This document shows, piece by piece, positions 32,067-40,294 of a stretch of DNA of 64,000 bases; positions within the stretch are counted from its first letter, which is position 1; the number at the start of each line of letters is the position of its first letter. Both the position numbers and the translations under genes were made by a program. The notes under the pieces were generated by a model, which was given only the letters and a program-made list of their open reading frames with translations, was not told the DNA's origin and ran no database searches. The DNA comes from Clostridia bacterium (lineage in GTDB: Bacteria > Bacillota > Clostridia > Oscillospirales > Acutalibacteraceae), in assembly GCA_017435385.1 (NCBI GenBank), contig JAFSFB010000003.1, forward strand, positions 1 through 64,000. Direction: 5' to 3'.

Positions 32067-33065
32067 TTAATGAATATTTTCTGTCAACAGAATTTCGCCG
32101 TCATCGGTAAATGTTGCGATAATTCCGTTTTTATCGTAGGTTGCATAAAAAGGTGCTTTGGCAACCATGGTAAAATTCCATTTGACATTGGGATAGACCT
32201 TGCCGAGCTGATTCGTAATAACGATCATTTCGGGCTTCAGCTTTCTGAGAAAAGATGACGAAGAAGAACCGTAATAGCCGTGATGCCCCGCTTTAAGAAG
32301 GTCAACATCACCGATTTTATCACCGAGAAGCTGTTCGAGCCCGCATGATTTGGTTATATCCGCAGCAAGAAAAGCCGTTTTTTCACCCTTAGTCACCTTT
32401 ATGCCGATGCTCGAAGCGTTCTCACCCTCACCTGCAAGCTCTTTGGGCGTTTCGGTATTGAAAAACTGAAGGCTGAAATCTTCAAAAACCGCCTTGTTGG
32501 GAATCTCGCTGATAACATCGATATTTCTGACATTCAGCGCATTAATAATGCTGTTATAGGTTTCGTTGATAAGCCAGCTCTTGACCTCGTAGTCCTTGGC
32601 AATCACAGGATCGAATTCCTTGAAATATGCCTTGGAGATGATGATATCGGGATCGCTGATTATTGCTTCAAATGCTCCGATATGATCATAGTGACAATGC
32701 GTTCCGAGAATGAACTCAAGATTGACCTTTCCCGCAGAATCCGAGGCAACCTTTTTCAGATAGGCAATAACCTCATCCTCAAAGCCCTCATATTCGGTTT
32801 CTCTTCTCGGATTGCTGTCGCCCTCACCCGAATCAACAAGTGCAAATTTTCCGTTGCTTTCAAGAAGAATCGCATCGGAATTTGCTGTGTTAAGAAAATG
32901 GATGCGATCATCGCCCGTTTCATAGCTGAATGTTTCCGCATTGAATTCAAAGCGTCTTGCATAACGGTTACACAGGACAACCGTGACAATATCAAGCACA
33001 AATATTGCAATCATCAGCGGAACTATTATCCATGTGACGATTTTTTTAACATTTCTTTTTTTCAT
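32067..33065 (-). CDS. Membrane-anchored metallo-beta-lactamase-fold protein (ComEC C-domain-like), first copy
   Basis: A protein of about 332 residues. An N-terminal basic stretch and a membrane helix (6-31) precede the MBL domain with metal motif LGTHCHYDHIGAF (about 123), AADITKS and LKAGHHGYYGSSSSSFL (about 275). This is the layout of the extracellular nuclease-like domain of ComEC/Rec2 cut free and placed outside the cell. The start at 33065 (MKKRNVKK) is preferred over an ATG nine codons upstream that lacks a ribosome binding site. A second paralog lies at 53389-54363. Nuclease activity is inferred from the fold. Confidence 0.82.
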   Translation of the reverse strand: MKKRNVKKIVTWIIVPLMIAIFVLDIVTVVLCNRYARRFEFNAETFSYETGDDRIHFLNTANSDAILLESNGKFALVDSGEGDSNPRRETEYEGFEDEVIAYLKKVASDSAGKVNLEFILGTHCHYDHIGAFEAIISDPDIIISKAYFKEFDPVIAKDYEVKSWLINETYNSIINALNVRNIDVISEIPNKAVFEDFSLQFFNTETPKELAGEGENASSIGIKVTKGEKTAFLAADITKSCGLEQLLGDKIGDVDLLKAGHHGYYGSSSSSFLRKLKPEMIVITNQLGKVYPNVKWNFTMVAKAPFYATYDKNGIIATFTDDGEILLTENIH

Positions 33066-33164
33066 ATAAAACCCCATGATAATTCTGATCATGCTATTTT
33101 ATCACATATTTTAAAATAATACTATAGGTAAATTCAATTTTTTATAAAAAGATTGTTAAAATGC

Positions 33165-33193
33165 TTGTATAGTCATTCTTTTTATTGTAAAAT
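33165..33193 (+). promoter_or_regulatory. Candidate promoter of the SulP-like permease gene
   Basis: TTGTAT (33165-33170), 17 bases, TAAAAT (33188-33193), about 40 bases before the TTG start at 33233. Confidence 0.55.
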
Positions 33194-33232
33194 AAACAGG
33201 AATTAAAAACAACTTTGATTGGAGCGGTTGGC

Positions 33233-34399
33233 TTGAAGCTGAAAAAAACTCCGGTTCGTGATATTGTTTGCGAATCATCCTATATTTTTACATTTATTTT
33301 TCCGCTTGCTCTGAGCATGGCAGTCTGTTCGGGAATAGGCGTTGCAGGCGGACTTTTCGGAACGGTTATTGCCTGCCTGCTCATTTCTATAAAAAAAACA
33401 AGATTGATTATTCCCGTTTTCTCGGCATATCTCATTGTTTCCGAAACTTTCAGGCAGTACGGTGCCTCAACGACTGCTGCGGCAGTCGGCTTCGCAGGTA
33501 TTCTGATGATTGCCGTTGCGCTTTCGGGCTTTGATTTCAAAAAGGTTGTTTTCAAGCCCGTTCTCATCGCCGTCATGCTGGCAAGCGCAATTTCCGTAAC
33601 GGTTCTTGAAACAACGCTTTATTTCGGAATCGGAGCAACGGGAAACACCGTCGGAGAAATGATTGAATCCTACCGTTCTCTCGGCTTCCATCCGAACTGG
33701 AGAGGCATTCTTTACGGCACAATAGTCATGGTTATCATGATAACCTATCCGAGAAAGTTCAAAAAGGCTGACAGCATTGTCAGGGCACCTTTTGTCGCTC
33801 TTGCTGCTACGCTCGTGCTCAATGTTTTTCTCAACCCTGCCGATATGGCTTCTGCAATAAGAGAGATCGGCACATATTCATTCGCACCTTCGGAAATTCT
33901 TTTCCCTGCCTTTAAAGGCGGTTTCAGCCTCATCGGGATCCTCACCTCGGGAATCTCGCTCTTCGTTATAACAGCTTACTCCGTCAGCGCTGAAGGCAAC
34001 GAGAGAAGCGATTACGCCGTAACGGGCGGCGCAAATCTTTTCGCTTCATTCTTTATGGGAGCATTCATTCCGTTCTGCTCAAGAAATCATAAAAAAATCA
34101 GCCTTGCCGGCATTCCGGCGGCTGTTCTGACAGTTGTGATTCTCTTCTTTTTCCGTGATGCTATAGCAAGAATACCCGTTGCATCATGTGCAGTCATTCT
34201 GATCGTCGGCGCATGGCAGAGCGTCAGATGGGGCGAAATCAAAAAGGCATTCATCGATGTTCCCTCCCTCGCCTGCCTCATAGCGGTCACCGCCTTCATG
34301 CTTCTCTTCGGAGCGGTCAGGGGCATGCTTTTCGGAGCTCTCTGCTCCTTCCTCTGCTCATTCCTTCCGAGTGCCAAGCATTTCATCAACGACAATTAA
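33233..34399 (+). CDS. SulP-like anion permease without STAS domain
   Basis: A 388-residue membrane protein with about ten to twelve hydrophobic helices. GGVAGGLFGTVIACLL-like glycine-rich repeats, HPNWRGILYGTIVMVIMITYP, the GGANLFASFFMGAFIPFCSRN segment and LFGAVRGMLFGALCSFL resemble the SulP/SLC26 transport core. The usual cytoplasmic STAS domain is absent, since the protein stops 12 residues after the last helix. TTG at 33233 is chosen because GGAGCGG sits six bases before it. The substrate (sulfate, bicarbonate or dicarboxylate) is unknown. It converges on the fumarase gene across a shared terminator. Confidence 0.65.
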   Translation: MKLKKTPVRDIVCESSYIFTFIFPLALSMAVCSGIGVAGGLFGTVIACLLISIKKTRLIIPVFSAYLIVSETFRQYGASTTAAAVGFAGILMIAVALSGFDFKKVVFKPVLIAVMLASAISVTVLETTLYFGIGATGNTVGEMIESYRSLGFHPNWRGILYGTIVMVIMITYPRKFKKADSIVRAPFVALAATLVLNVFLNPADMASAIREIGTYSFAPSEILFPAFKGGFSLIGILTSGISLFVITAYSVSAEGNERSDYAVTGGANLFASFFMGAFIPFCSRNHKKISLAGIPAAVLTVVILFFFRDAIARIPVASCAVILIVGAWQSVRWGEIKKAFIDVPSLACLIAVTAFMLLFGAVRGMLFGALCSFLCSFLPSAKHFINDN

Positions 34400-34412
34400 C
34401 AAGCAAAAAATT

Positions 34413-34447
34413 AACGGCTGTGAAAATGAATTCACAGCCGTTTTTTT
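34413..34447. terminator. Bidirectional terminator between permease and fumarase genes
   Basis: A perfect 12-base stem AACGGCTGTGAA (34413-34424 with 34431-34442), loop of six, T7 on the plus strand and AATTTTTT on the minus strand. Confidence 0.92.
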
Positions 34448-34976
34448 ATTTTCTGAAGAGATTTCCGCCCTTGCTGTCAATGGCGACAACGACGGGGAAA
34501 TCCTTGATTTCGAGCCTCTTGACGCTTTCACATCCGAGGTCCTTGAATGCGATCTCTTCGCATGAAACAACGCTTCTTGCACAAACCGCACCCGCACCGC
34601 CGACGGCGCAGAAATAAACCGCACCGTTTCTGACAAGAGCCTGACAGACGGCTTCGTTTCTCTCACCCTTGCCGATCATTCCCGCAAGACCGAGATCAAG
34701 CAGACGGGGCGAATACGGATCCATTCTTCCCGAGGTTGTCGGTCCGCAGCTTCCGATAACCATTCCCTCAGGAGTCGGAGTCGGACCTGCGAAATAGATG
34801 CACGCACCCTCAAGCTCAAACGGAAGTTCTTCTCCCCTGTCGAGCAATTCAAAAATTCTCTTATGGGCGGCATCTCTCGAGGTATAAACCGTTCCGCTCA
34901 GATATACGGTATCACCTGCGTTAAGCTTTTCGGCATTTGATTTTATTTCACTTATATTTATGTTATGAACAGCCAT
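34446..34976 (-). CDS. Iron-sulfur fumarate hydratase, beta (C-terminal) subunit
   Basis: A 176-residue protein; the ATG at 34976 follows AGGATAGGA. It is the fumarase C-terminal domain: LNAGDTVYLSGTVYTSRDAAHKR, ACIYFAGPTPT, GSCGPTTSGRMDPYSP and LAGMIGKG. The [4Fe-4S] cluster is normally supplied by an alpha subunit, which is not beside it. The gene instead follows a DivIVA-like gene by ten bases. It may pair with an alpha subunit elsewhere for fumarate/malate interconversion, or be the beta chain of an L(+)-tartrate dehydratase. Confidence 0.9.
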   Translation of the reverse strand: MAVHNINISEIKSNAEKLNAGDTVYLSGTVYTSRDAAHKRIFELLDRGEELPFELEGACIYFAGPTPTPEGMVIGSCGPTTSGRMDPYSPRLLDLGLAGMIGKGERNEAVCQALVRNGAVYFCAVGGAGAVCARSVVSCEEIAFKDLGCESVKRLEIKDFPVVVAIDSKGGNLFRK

Positions 34977-34986
34977 TTTCCTATCC

Positions 34987-35616
34987 TTATGAAAGAGAAT
35001 TGAGAACATTCAGCAGATTTTCAACGCTTGATTTAAGCATAACTGCGGATGAATCATAATCGACACACGCCGTTCTGATGCGGTCATTGGCTTCGGATAC
35101 CTGAGCAAGAGCCTTTGCGACGGCTTCGTTGACCGCCTCGGCTTTAGCTTTTGCGGCTTCGGATTCGTCGATATTGATGCATGCAGCTTCAAGCGAAGCA
35201 ACCATTGTTTCTATTGAAGCTATCTTCTCCTGATAAACTGCGATCTTTTCGTCATATTCGCTTCTGGATTTTTCAAGCTCCGCTCTGAGATTATCGTTCT
35301 CAACCTTTACGCAGTCGAGCTCAATGCTCTGCATTTTTGTGTTATCCATTTCGGAGCGAAGAGCCGCTTCTCTGCCTTTGACCTCTTCGAGTTCAATTTT
35401 GAGCGCTTCGTTCTCCTCTCTCAGCGCCGAAACCTCTTTTTCAAGAGCTTCGGCTGAAGATTTATCGTTCTCCAGCTTTTCAAGCTCACCGTTTTTCTCT
35501 CCGATATCGTTCTTCAGACGGTGGATCTCCGCCTGAAGTCCTTCGACATAGTTGATAACATCCTCCTTGCGGAATCCGCCGAGAACCGATTTTTTAAGAA
35601 TCTGATTTGAAGCCAT
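34987..35616 (-). CDS. DivIVA-like coiled-coil protein
   Basis: A 209-residue protein. Residues 9-40 (KSVLGGFRKEDVINYVEGLQAEIHRL, read in parts) match the DivIVA N-terminal pattern of a short hydrophobic tip, a glycine-phenylalanine-x-x-x-D core and then a coiled coil. Residues 40-160 form a long coiled coil rich in Glu/Lys/Leu heptads. DivIVA proteins mark curved membranes and division sites. This one lies beside a large membrane protein gene, perhaps as its cytoplasmic partner. A second DivIVA-domain gene is at 41743-43032. Confidence 0.75.
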   Translation of the reverse strand: MASNQILKKSVLGGFRKEDVINYVEGLQAEIHRLKNDIGEKNGELEKLENDKSSAEALEKEVSALREENEALKIELEEVKGREAALRSEMDNTKMQSIELDCVKVENDNLRAELEKSRSEYDEKIAVYQEKIASIETMVASLEAACINIDESEAAKAKAEAVNEAVAKALAQVSEANDRIRTACVDYDSSAVMLKSSVENLLNVLNSLS

Positions 35617-35630
35617 ATCCGTTTTTCCTT

Positions 35631-37568
35631 TCAGTTAAACAAAATTATATTCGTTGCACCCTTGCACACATCAGCGGTTTTTCCGTCGCTGTAGATCTTC
35701 AGCGAGGTTTCGCCGTCTGCATTTTCGATAAATGCCGTTGAGCCGTCCTTACGGGTTCTGAGCGTTGACACAATGACGCTTTCACCAACGGGGATTTCTT
35801 CGCCCTTTGAATATTCGTAGCAATCCGCAACGGGCTCGTTCTGCTTTCCGTTATAATTCTTCAGCACGAAGATATATTCCGAATACCTGATAACAAAATC
35901 AACAGCCGCATTCGATATTTTCTCGGTATTCGTTCCGTCGAAGCTGAAAATATCGCCCGTTGCCTTGCCGACATCAGTTTTAAGATAAACAACAGAATCA
36001 TCGATAACGCTGAAGGATGAAACATTCGCCGATACCGTTACCTTATCCGAAATACCCGATGCTCCGATAGTATTGGCAAAAAGGCTGTATCTCTCGCCCT
36101 GCATATCTCTGACGAGAGCAAAAAGGTTTTCTCCGTTTTCGGAAAATCTGAACTGAGTCTTGCTTTTGTCATAGTCGGTCAGCGGATAAACCGCTCCGCC
36201 GTAAGCAACAGCCATTCCTCTGGATTCCGTGCTGTTGGTCACGATATTGCAGGCATATGCAATAACCTCTTCCATGCCGCTTCTCGAGGCGATCTCCGAA
36301 AGCGTTGCCATGTCGGTTTCTTTTTCTTTAATAACCGTATTCTCGAAAACTATCTTCGGCTCGCCGAACGAAGAATAAGAATAAACCTTTGCAGGGTCAA
36401 CATTTCCTGCTATTTTGCTGACCTTCTCGCCGTTATAGGCAAAAGCCGTATAAACGGGGGCGGTAAAGCCACCCTTGGCAACCGTTTCGTCGAGAGCTTC
36501 ACGGATCTCATCTCTGATAAGCTTATCCTGATATTCCAGATACGCCTTGTTATATGCATCGGAAACGCCGAATATATCGAAGAAATCGATGCGGTTGGGC
36601 TTGGTTACCGTTTTATCGCTCTCAGCAAAATCGTCGGCGATAACATAGCTCCACGATACGCTCTCCTGAGAAGATGTGAAATAATAGAGATTTCCGCCGG
36701 CGGAATAATAATCATAGATAACGCCCGTTGCGTTGTCACAGATAAGCTCGGGCTCAGAGCCTGCATATGCAATATAAAGCTCCGTTCCGCCCTTGCTGAC
36801 GATGGGCTTCGACTCATAGATAATATGCGGCTTTTCCGCATCGGGATAGCAATAAATATCAGTTATATTTCTGCAGACCTCTTTCGGGGTTTCTCCGAAA
36901 AAGCTGTAAAGCACAAGGTTGCTGCCGTGCATCTTGGTGAAATATATTCCGCTTTCACCCATTGAATATATTTCGCTGACATTGGCTGAAAAAGAAGTTA
37001 TCTTTCCTTCGTCAATGTCACAGATGCATCCGTCATTCGCACCCGTGTCCTTATTATATTTTAAATAGTATACCTTGCCGCCGAACACCTCAAAGGTCTT
37101 TTCGACCCCGTAATCGATGATTGCGGGCTTCGTTATTTCCGAGCCGTCAAGCTCAACAAAATAAAGATCAAACAGCTCATCGTCATATGACGAGGCTGCA
37201 TTATAATAAACCCTCTTGCTTTCAGGCTCCGTTCTGAAGCTGTAAACCTGAGTTTCGGGAACGGTCATTTCCTTATCGTTTATTCTTATAATATACTCGG
37301 TTCCCTTCTGATAGACAAGAACGCTGTTGTTTTCAATATTATCGCTTTTGACAACCGCCGCTATGATAATAACGATCAGCAGAACAGCAACTGCAGCGGC
37401 TGCAATTATAATCGGAAGGCGGACTTTTTTCGGAATATTGTTGATAACACCGCCGATTTTTGCGGCAAAGGAATTCTTTTTTGTCGGCTCCGCTTTCACT
37501 CCGTTATTTTCAAAAACCATATCAAAATCCTCAGATCCGTTCTGAGAATTACCGTAAAACTCCGACAT
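35631..37568 (-). CDS. Single-pass membrane protein with large propeller-like ectodomain
   Basis: A 645-residue protein. A cytoplasmic N-terminus of about 50 residues is followed by one strong membrane helix (51-73, LPIIIAAAAVAVLLIVIIIAA). The remaining 570 residues consist of repeated short beta strands with Tyr/Asp turns such as GGKVYYLKYN, AGGNLYYFTSS and IYSMGESGIYFT, suggesting a beta-propeller similar to DUF5050-type domains. No catalytic motif is recognised. It is transcribed upstream of the DivIVA-like gene (14-base gap), so a role at division site or cell pole is possible but speculative. Confidence 0.72.
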   Translation of the reverse strand: MSEFYGNSQNGSEDFDMVFENNGVKAEPTKKNSFAAKIGGVINNIPKKVRLPIIIAAAAVAVLLIVIIIAAVVKSDNIENNSVLVYQKGTEYIIRINDKEMTVPETQVYSFRTEPESKRVYYNAASSYDDELFDLYFVELDGSEITKPAIIDYGVEKTFEVFGGKVYYLKYNKDTGANDGCICDIDEGKITSFSANVSEIYSMGESGIYFTKMHGSNLVLYSFFGETPKEVCRNITDIYCYPDAEKPHIIYESKPIVSKGGTELYIAYAGSEPELICDNATGVIYDYYSAGGNLYYFTSSQESVSWSYVIADDFAESDKTVTKPNRIDFFDIFGVSDAYNKAYLEYQDKLIRDEIREALDETVAKGGFTAPVYTAFAYNGEKVSKIAGNVDPAKVYSYSSFGEPKIVFENTVIKEKETDMATLSEIASRSGMEEVIAYACNIVTNSTESRGMAVAYGGAVYPLTDYDKSKTQFRFSENGENLFALVRDMQGERYSLFANTIGASGISDKVTVSANVSSFSVIDDSVVYLKTDVGKATGDIFSFDGTNTEKISNAAVDFVIRYSEYIFVLKNYNGKQNEPVADCYEYSKGEEIPVGESVIVSTLRTRKDGSTAFIENADGETSLKIYSDGKTADVCKGATNIILFN

Positions 37569-37589
37569 TATATACTCACCCCTGAAACC

Positions 37590-37632
37590 TTTTTAAAACA
37601 GCGGCTGCCTTGCCGAAAACCAAAGCAGCCGC
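37590..37632 (-). terminator. Terminator of the transketolase pair
   Basis: Minus strand GCGGCTGCTTTG (37621-37632) pairs with CAAGGCAGCCGC (37601-37612), one G-T pair, followed by TGTTTT. Confidence 0.85.
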
Positions 37633-37641
37633 CGCAATTTT

Positions 37642-38589
37642 TTATTTAAGAGAAATTGCCTGCTTTGCCTTTGCAACTATATTCTGTGCATCAAGGCCGT
37701 AAATATGAAGCAATTCAACAGCAGGTCCAGATCTGCCGAATTCATCGTTAACACCGAGTCTGACAACGGGAACTCCCTTACCGCTCTCACAGACCGCTTC
37801 AGCAACTGCGCTGCCGAGACCGCCGATGATGCTGTGCTCTTCTGCAGTAACGATTGCGCCCGTCTTTGCGGCGGAAGCAAGGATAGTTTCCTTATCAAGA
37901 GGCTTGATTGTGTGAACATTGATGATTTCAGCGCTTATGCCTTCAGCCGCAAGAAGCTCCTTTGCTTCGATTGCTTCCTTGACCATAAGACCCGTTGCGC
38001 AGATGGTTACATCTGCACCCTCGCTGAGAACAACTGCCTTGCCCCATTCAAACTTATAATCCTCATCAAAAATTCTCGGAACCGCAAGTCTGCCGAATCT
38101 CATATAAACGGGACCAACATATTCTGCCGCAGCAAGAACAGCCGCTCTTGCTTCAACATCGTCTGCGGGGTTGATGATAACCATATTGGGGATGGCTCTC
38201 ATGAGAGCGATATCCTCACAGCACTGATGGCTTGCACCGTCCTCACCGACGGAAATACCGGCATGAGTTGCACCGATTTTGACATTAAGATTGGGATATG
38301 CAATTGAATTTCTGACCTGTTCATATGCTCTGCCTGCGGCAAACATTGCAAATGTGCTTGCGAAAACGGTATAGCCCGTTGTTGCAAGACCTGCCGCAAC
38401 GCCCATCATATTGCCTTCTGCAATACCCGAATCGAAAAATCTTTCGGGAAAAGCTTTTTTGAACATTCCTGTTTTTGTTGCCGCTGCAAGGTCTGCATCG
38501 AGAACAACAACTTTATCGTTGATTCCGCCAAGCTCAACAAGAGCCTTACCGTATGCGTCACGGGTTGCGGTTTTGATTACGTCAGCCAT
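37642..38589 (-). CDS. Transketolase C-terminal subunit (pyrimidine-binding and C domains)
   Basis: A 315-residue protein with the ATG at 38589. It covers the pyrimidine-binding domain (DADLAAATKT, FFDSGIAEGNMMGVAAGLA with the catalytic glutamate) and the C-terminal domain (KTGAIVTAEEHSIIGGLGSAVAE). Together with the next gene upstream it makes one full transketolase, which moves two-carbon units between pentose phosphates using thiamine diphosphate. Splitting into two chains is common in Firmicutes and archaea. The gap between the genes is 19 bases. Confidence 0.92.
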   Translation of the reverse strand: MADVIKTATRDAYGKALVELGGINDKVVVLDADLAAATKTGMFKKAFPERFFDSGIAEGNMMGVAAGLATTGYTVFASTFAMFAAGRAYEQVRNSIAYPNLNVKIGATHAGISVGEDGASHQCCEDIALMRAIPNMVIINPADDVEARAAVLAAAEYVGPVYMRFGRLAVPRIFDEDYKFEWGKAVVLSEGADVTICATGLMVKEAIEAKELLAAEGISAEIINVHTIKPLDKETILASAAKTGAIVTAEEHSIIGGLGSAVAEAVCESGKGVPVVRLGVNDEFGRSGPAVELLHIYGLDAQNIVAKAKQAISLK

Positions 38590-38608
38590 TATATTCACCG
38601 TTCCTTTC

Positions 38609-39451
38609 TTATGCTTCAAGCTCTGCAAGAGCCTGCTGAAGCTCGCTCATAGCCTGCTCATACTGCTCAGCGTTGGGAGCCGAGCCGTGCCATGAAACCT
38701 GATCCTCCATGAACGAAACGCCCTTGCCCTTAACGCTGTTTGCGATAATAACCGAAGGCTTGCCCTTGAATTCGGCGGCAGCGTTGAAGGCTGCGTCGAT
38801 TTCGTCAAAGCTGTGAGCATCGATTTCGATAACATTCCAGCCGAATGCTCTGAACTTTTCGGGAATGGGATAAGGTGAATTGACCTCAGAGATCTTGCCG
38901 TCGATCTGAAGACCGTTGTTATCAACAACAGCAACGAGATTGTCAAGACCCTTTGCGGAAGCATACATCGCAGCTTCCCAGACCTGACCCTCCTGAATTT
39001 CGCCGTCACCGAGAACGGTGAAAACTCTGAAGCTCTTGCCGCCGAGCTTTGCTCCGAGAGCCATGCCGCATGCGGCAGAGATGCCCTGACCGAGAGAACC
39101 CGTTGACATATCAACGCCGGGAGTATATTTAACGCTGGGGTGGCCCTGAAGCATCGAATCGCTCTTTCTGAGAGTTTTCAGCTCTTCAACAGGAAAATAA
39201 CCCCTGAGAGCAAGAACCGAATAGAGGGCGGGAGCGGCGTGTCCCTTTGAAAGAACAAATCTGTCTCTGTTTTCATCCTTGGGATTCTGAGGGTCAACAT
39301 TCATATGATTGAAATAAAGATAAGTCAGAATATCCGCACAGGAAAGAGATCCGCCGGGATGTCCCGACTTAGCGTTGAAAACGCCCTCAATAATGCCCAT
39401 TCTTGCCTTGCAGGCTTTGATTTTTAACTGTTTTCTGATAACTGCATCCAT
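38609..39451 (-). CDS. Transketolase N-terminal subunit (thiamine diphosphate-binding)
   Basis: A 280-residue protein with the ATG at 39451, seven bases behind AGGAGGT. KSGHPGGSLSCADIL and SKGHAAPALYS give the substrate-binding histidines; GDGEIQEGQVWEAAM ending at AVVDNNGLQ is the thiamine diphosphate/magnesium motif (about 145-175). It pairs with the C-terminal subunit immediately downstream. The order HAD phosphatase, transketolase N, transketolase C cannot be one strict operon of known pathway, but spacing suggests joint transcription. Confidence 0.92.
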   Translation of the reverse strand: MDAVIRKQLKIKACKARMGIIEGVFNAKSGHPGGSLSCADILTYLYFNHMNVDPQNPKDENRDRFVLSKGHAAPALYSVLALRGYFPVEELKTLRKSDSMLQGHPSVKYTPGVDMSTGSLGQGISAACGMALGAKLGGKSFRVFTVLGDGEIQEGQVWEAAMYASAKGLDNLVAVVDNNGLQIDGKISEVNSPYPIPEKFRAFGWNVIEIDAHSFDEIDAAFNAAAEFKGKPSVIIANSVKGKGVSFMEDQVSWHGSAPNAEQYEQAMSELQQALAELEA

Positions 39452-39466
39452 CGCAGCCACCTCCTG

Positions 39467-40291
39467 TTATTTTTTAGTTTCAATGTATTCGAGGAAATCC
39501 GCAACAGCACCGTTATTACAATGGCACGCCACAAATTCCGAAATTTCTTTAAGCTCCTGAGGTGCCTGACCGCAGCAAGCGGGAACACCTACGGTTTTCA
39601 GCATATCGTAATCGTTGAAATAGTCACCGATCGCACCCGTATGGGATTTTTCAATTCCGAGAATTTCGGCAAGCTTGAGAACGGCAGTTCCCTTGTGAGT
39701 GTTCTTTGCAAGAACCTCAAAGCTTGCAATTGAGGAAGACATCAGAGTCATCTCGGAGGAATTGAGCGACTCAAAATGCTTCTTGACCTTGGAAATGTGC
39801 ATCGGGAGTCCCGAGAAAATTACCTTTCCCCAGTTTTCCCTCGGAACATCACGGATATTCCTGATATGCTGATGGTCAAGATTGTCAACGGAAACAAAAA
39901 TCTTTCCGAACCAGCCGATGCCCGTCACATAAATGATATCCTTCGCAACAATAAGAACATCGACTGCTCTGAATTTTTCCGCCGCCTGAACGGTCAGCTC
40001 CATGGCTTCCTCGTTCATCGGGCTGAAATGAACCATCTCCTGCTTCCGGAAATCATATATCCCCGCACCGTTGATGACAACGGCAGGCGTGCCCGAAATC
40101 GGCAGGCTTTTGAAATGCCTTTCCATTGACTGCGGATTTCTTCCCGACGCAAGGGTAAAATGTCCGCCGTTCGCAACGAACCTTTCGATTGCTTTCCTGT
40201 TTCTTTCGGGAAGTTTTCTGGCTTTGTTATTCAGCGTTCCGTCAATATCGGAAACTATCAGCCAATCGGAAAATGATCTTTTTGAATCCAT
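39467..40291 (-). CDS. Cof-type HAD-IIB phosphatase
   Basis: A 274-residue hydrolase. Motif I is IVSDIDGTLNN (about 12-22, nucleophile Asp), motif II LASGRNPQSM, motif III the lysine of THKGTAVLKLAE, and motif IV GAIGDYFNDYDMLKTVG (about 218-234). Such Cof proteins dephosphorylate sugar phosphates or cofactors; substrate not predictable. It starts three bases after the RluD-like gene stop and ends 16 bases before the transketolase start, so it is likely in the same transcript as both. Confidence 0.9.
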   Translation of the reverse strand: MDSKRSFSDWLIVSDIDGTLNNKARKLPERNRKAIERFVANGGHFTLASGRNPQSMERHFKSLPISGTPAVVINGAGIYDFRKQEMVHFSPMNEEAMELTVQAAEKFRAVDVLIVAKDIIYVTGIGWFGKIFVSVDNLDHQHIRNIRDVPRENWGKVIFSGLPMHISKVKKHFESLNSSEMTLMSSSIASFEVLAKNTHKGTAVLKLAEILGIEKSHTGAIGDYFNDYDMLKTVGVPACCGQAPQELKEISEFVACHCNNGAVADFLEYIETKK

Positions 40292-40294
40292 GGA

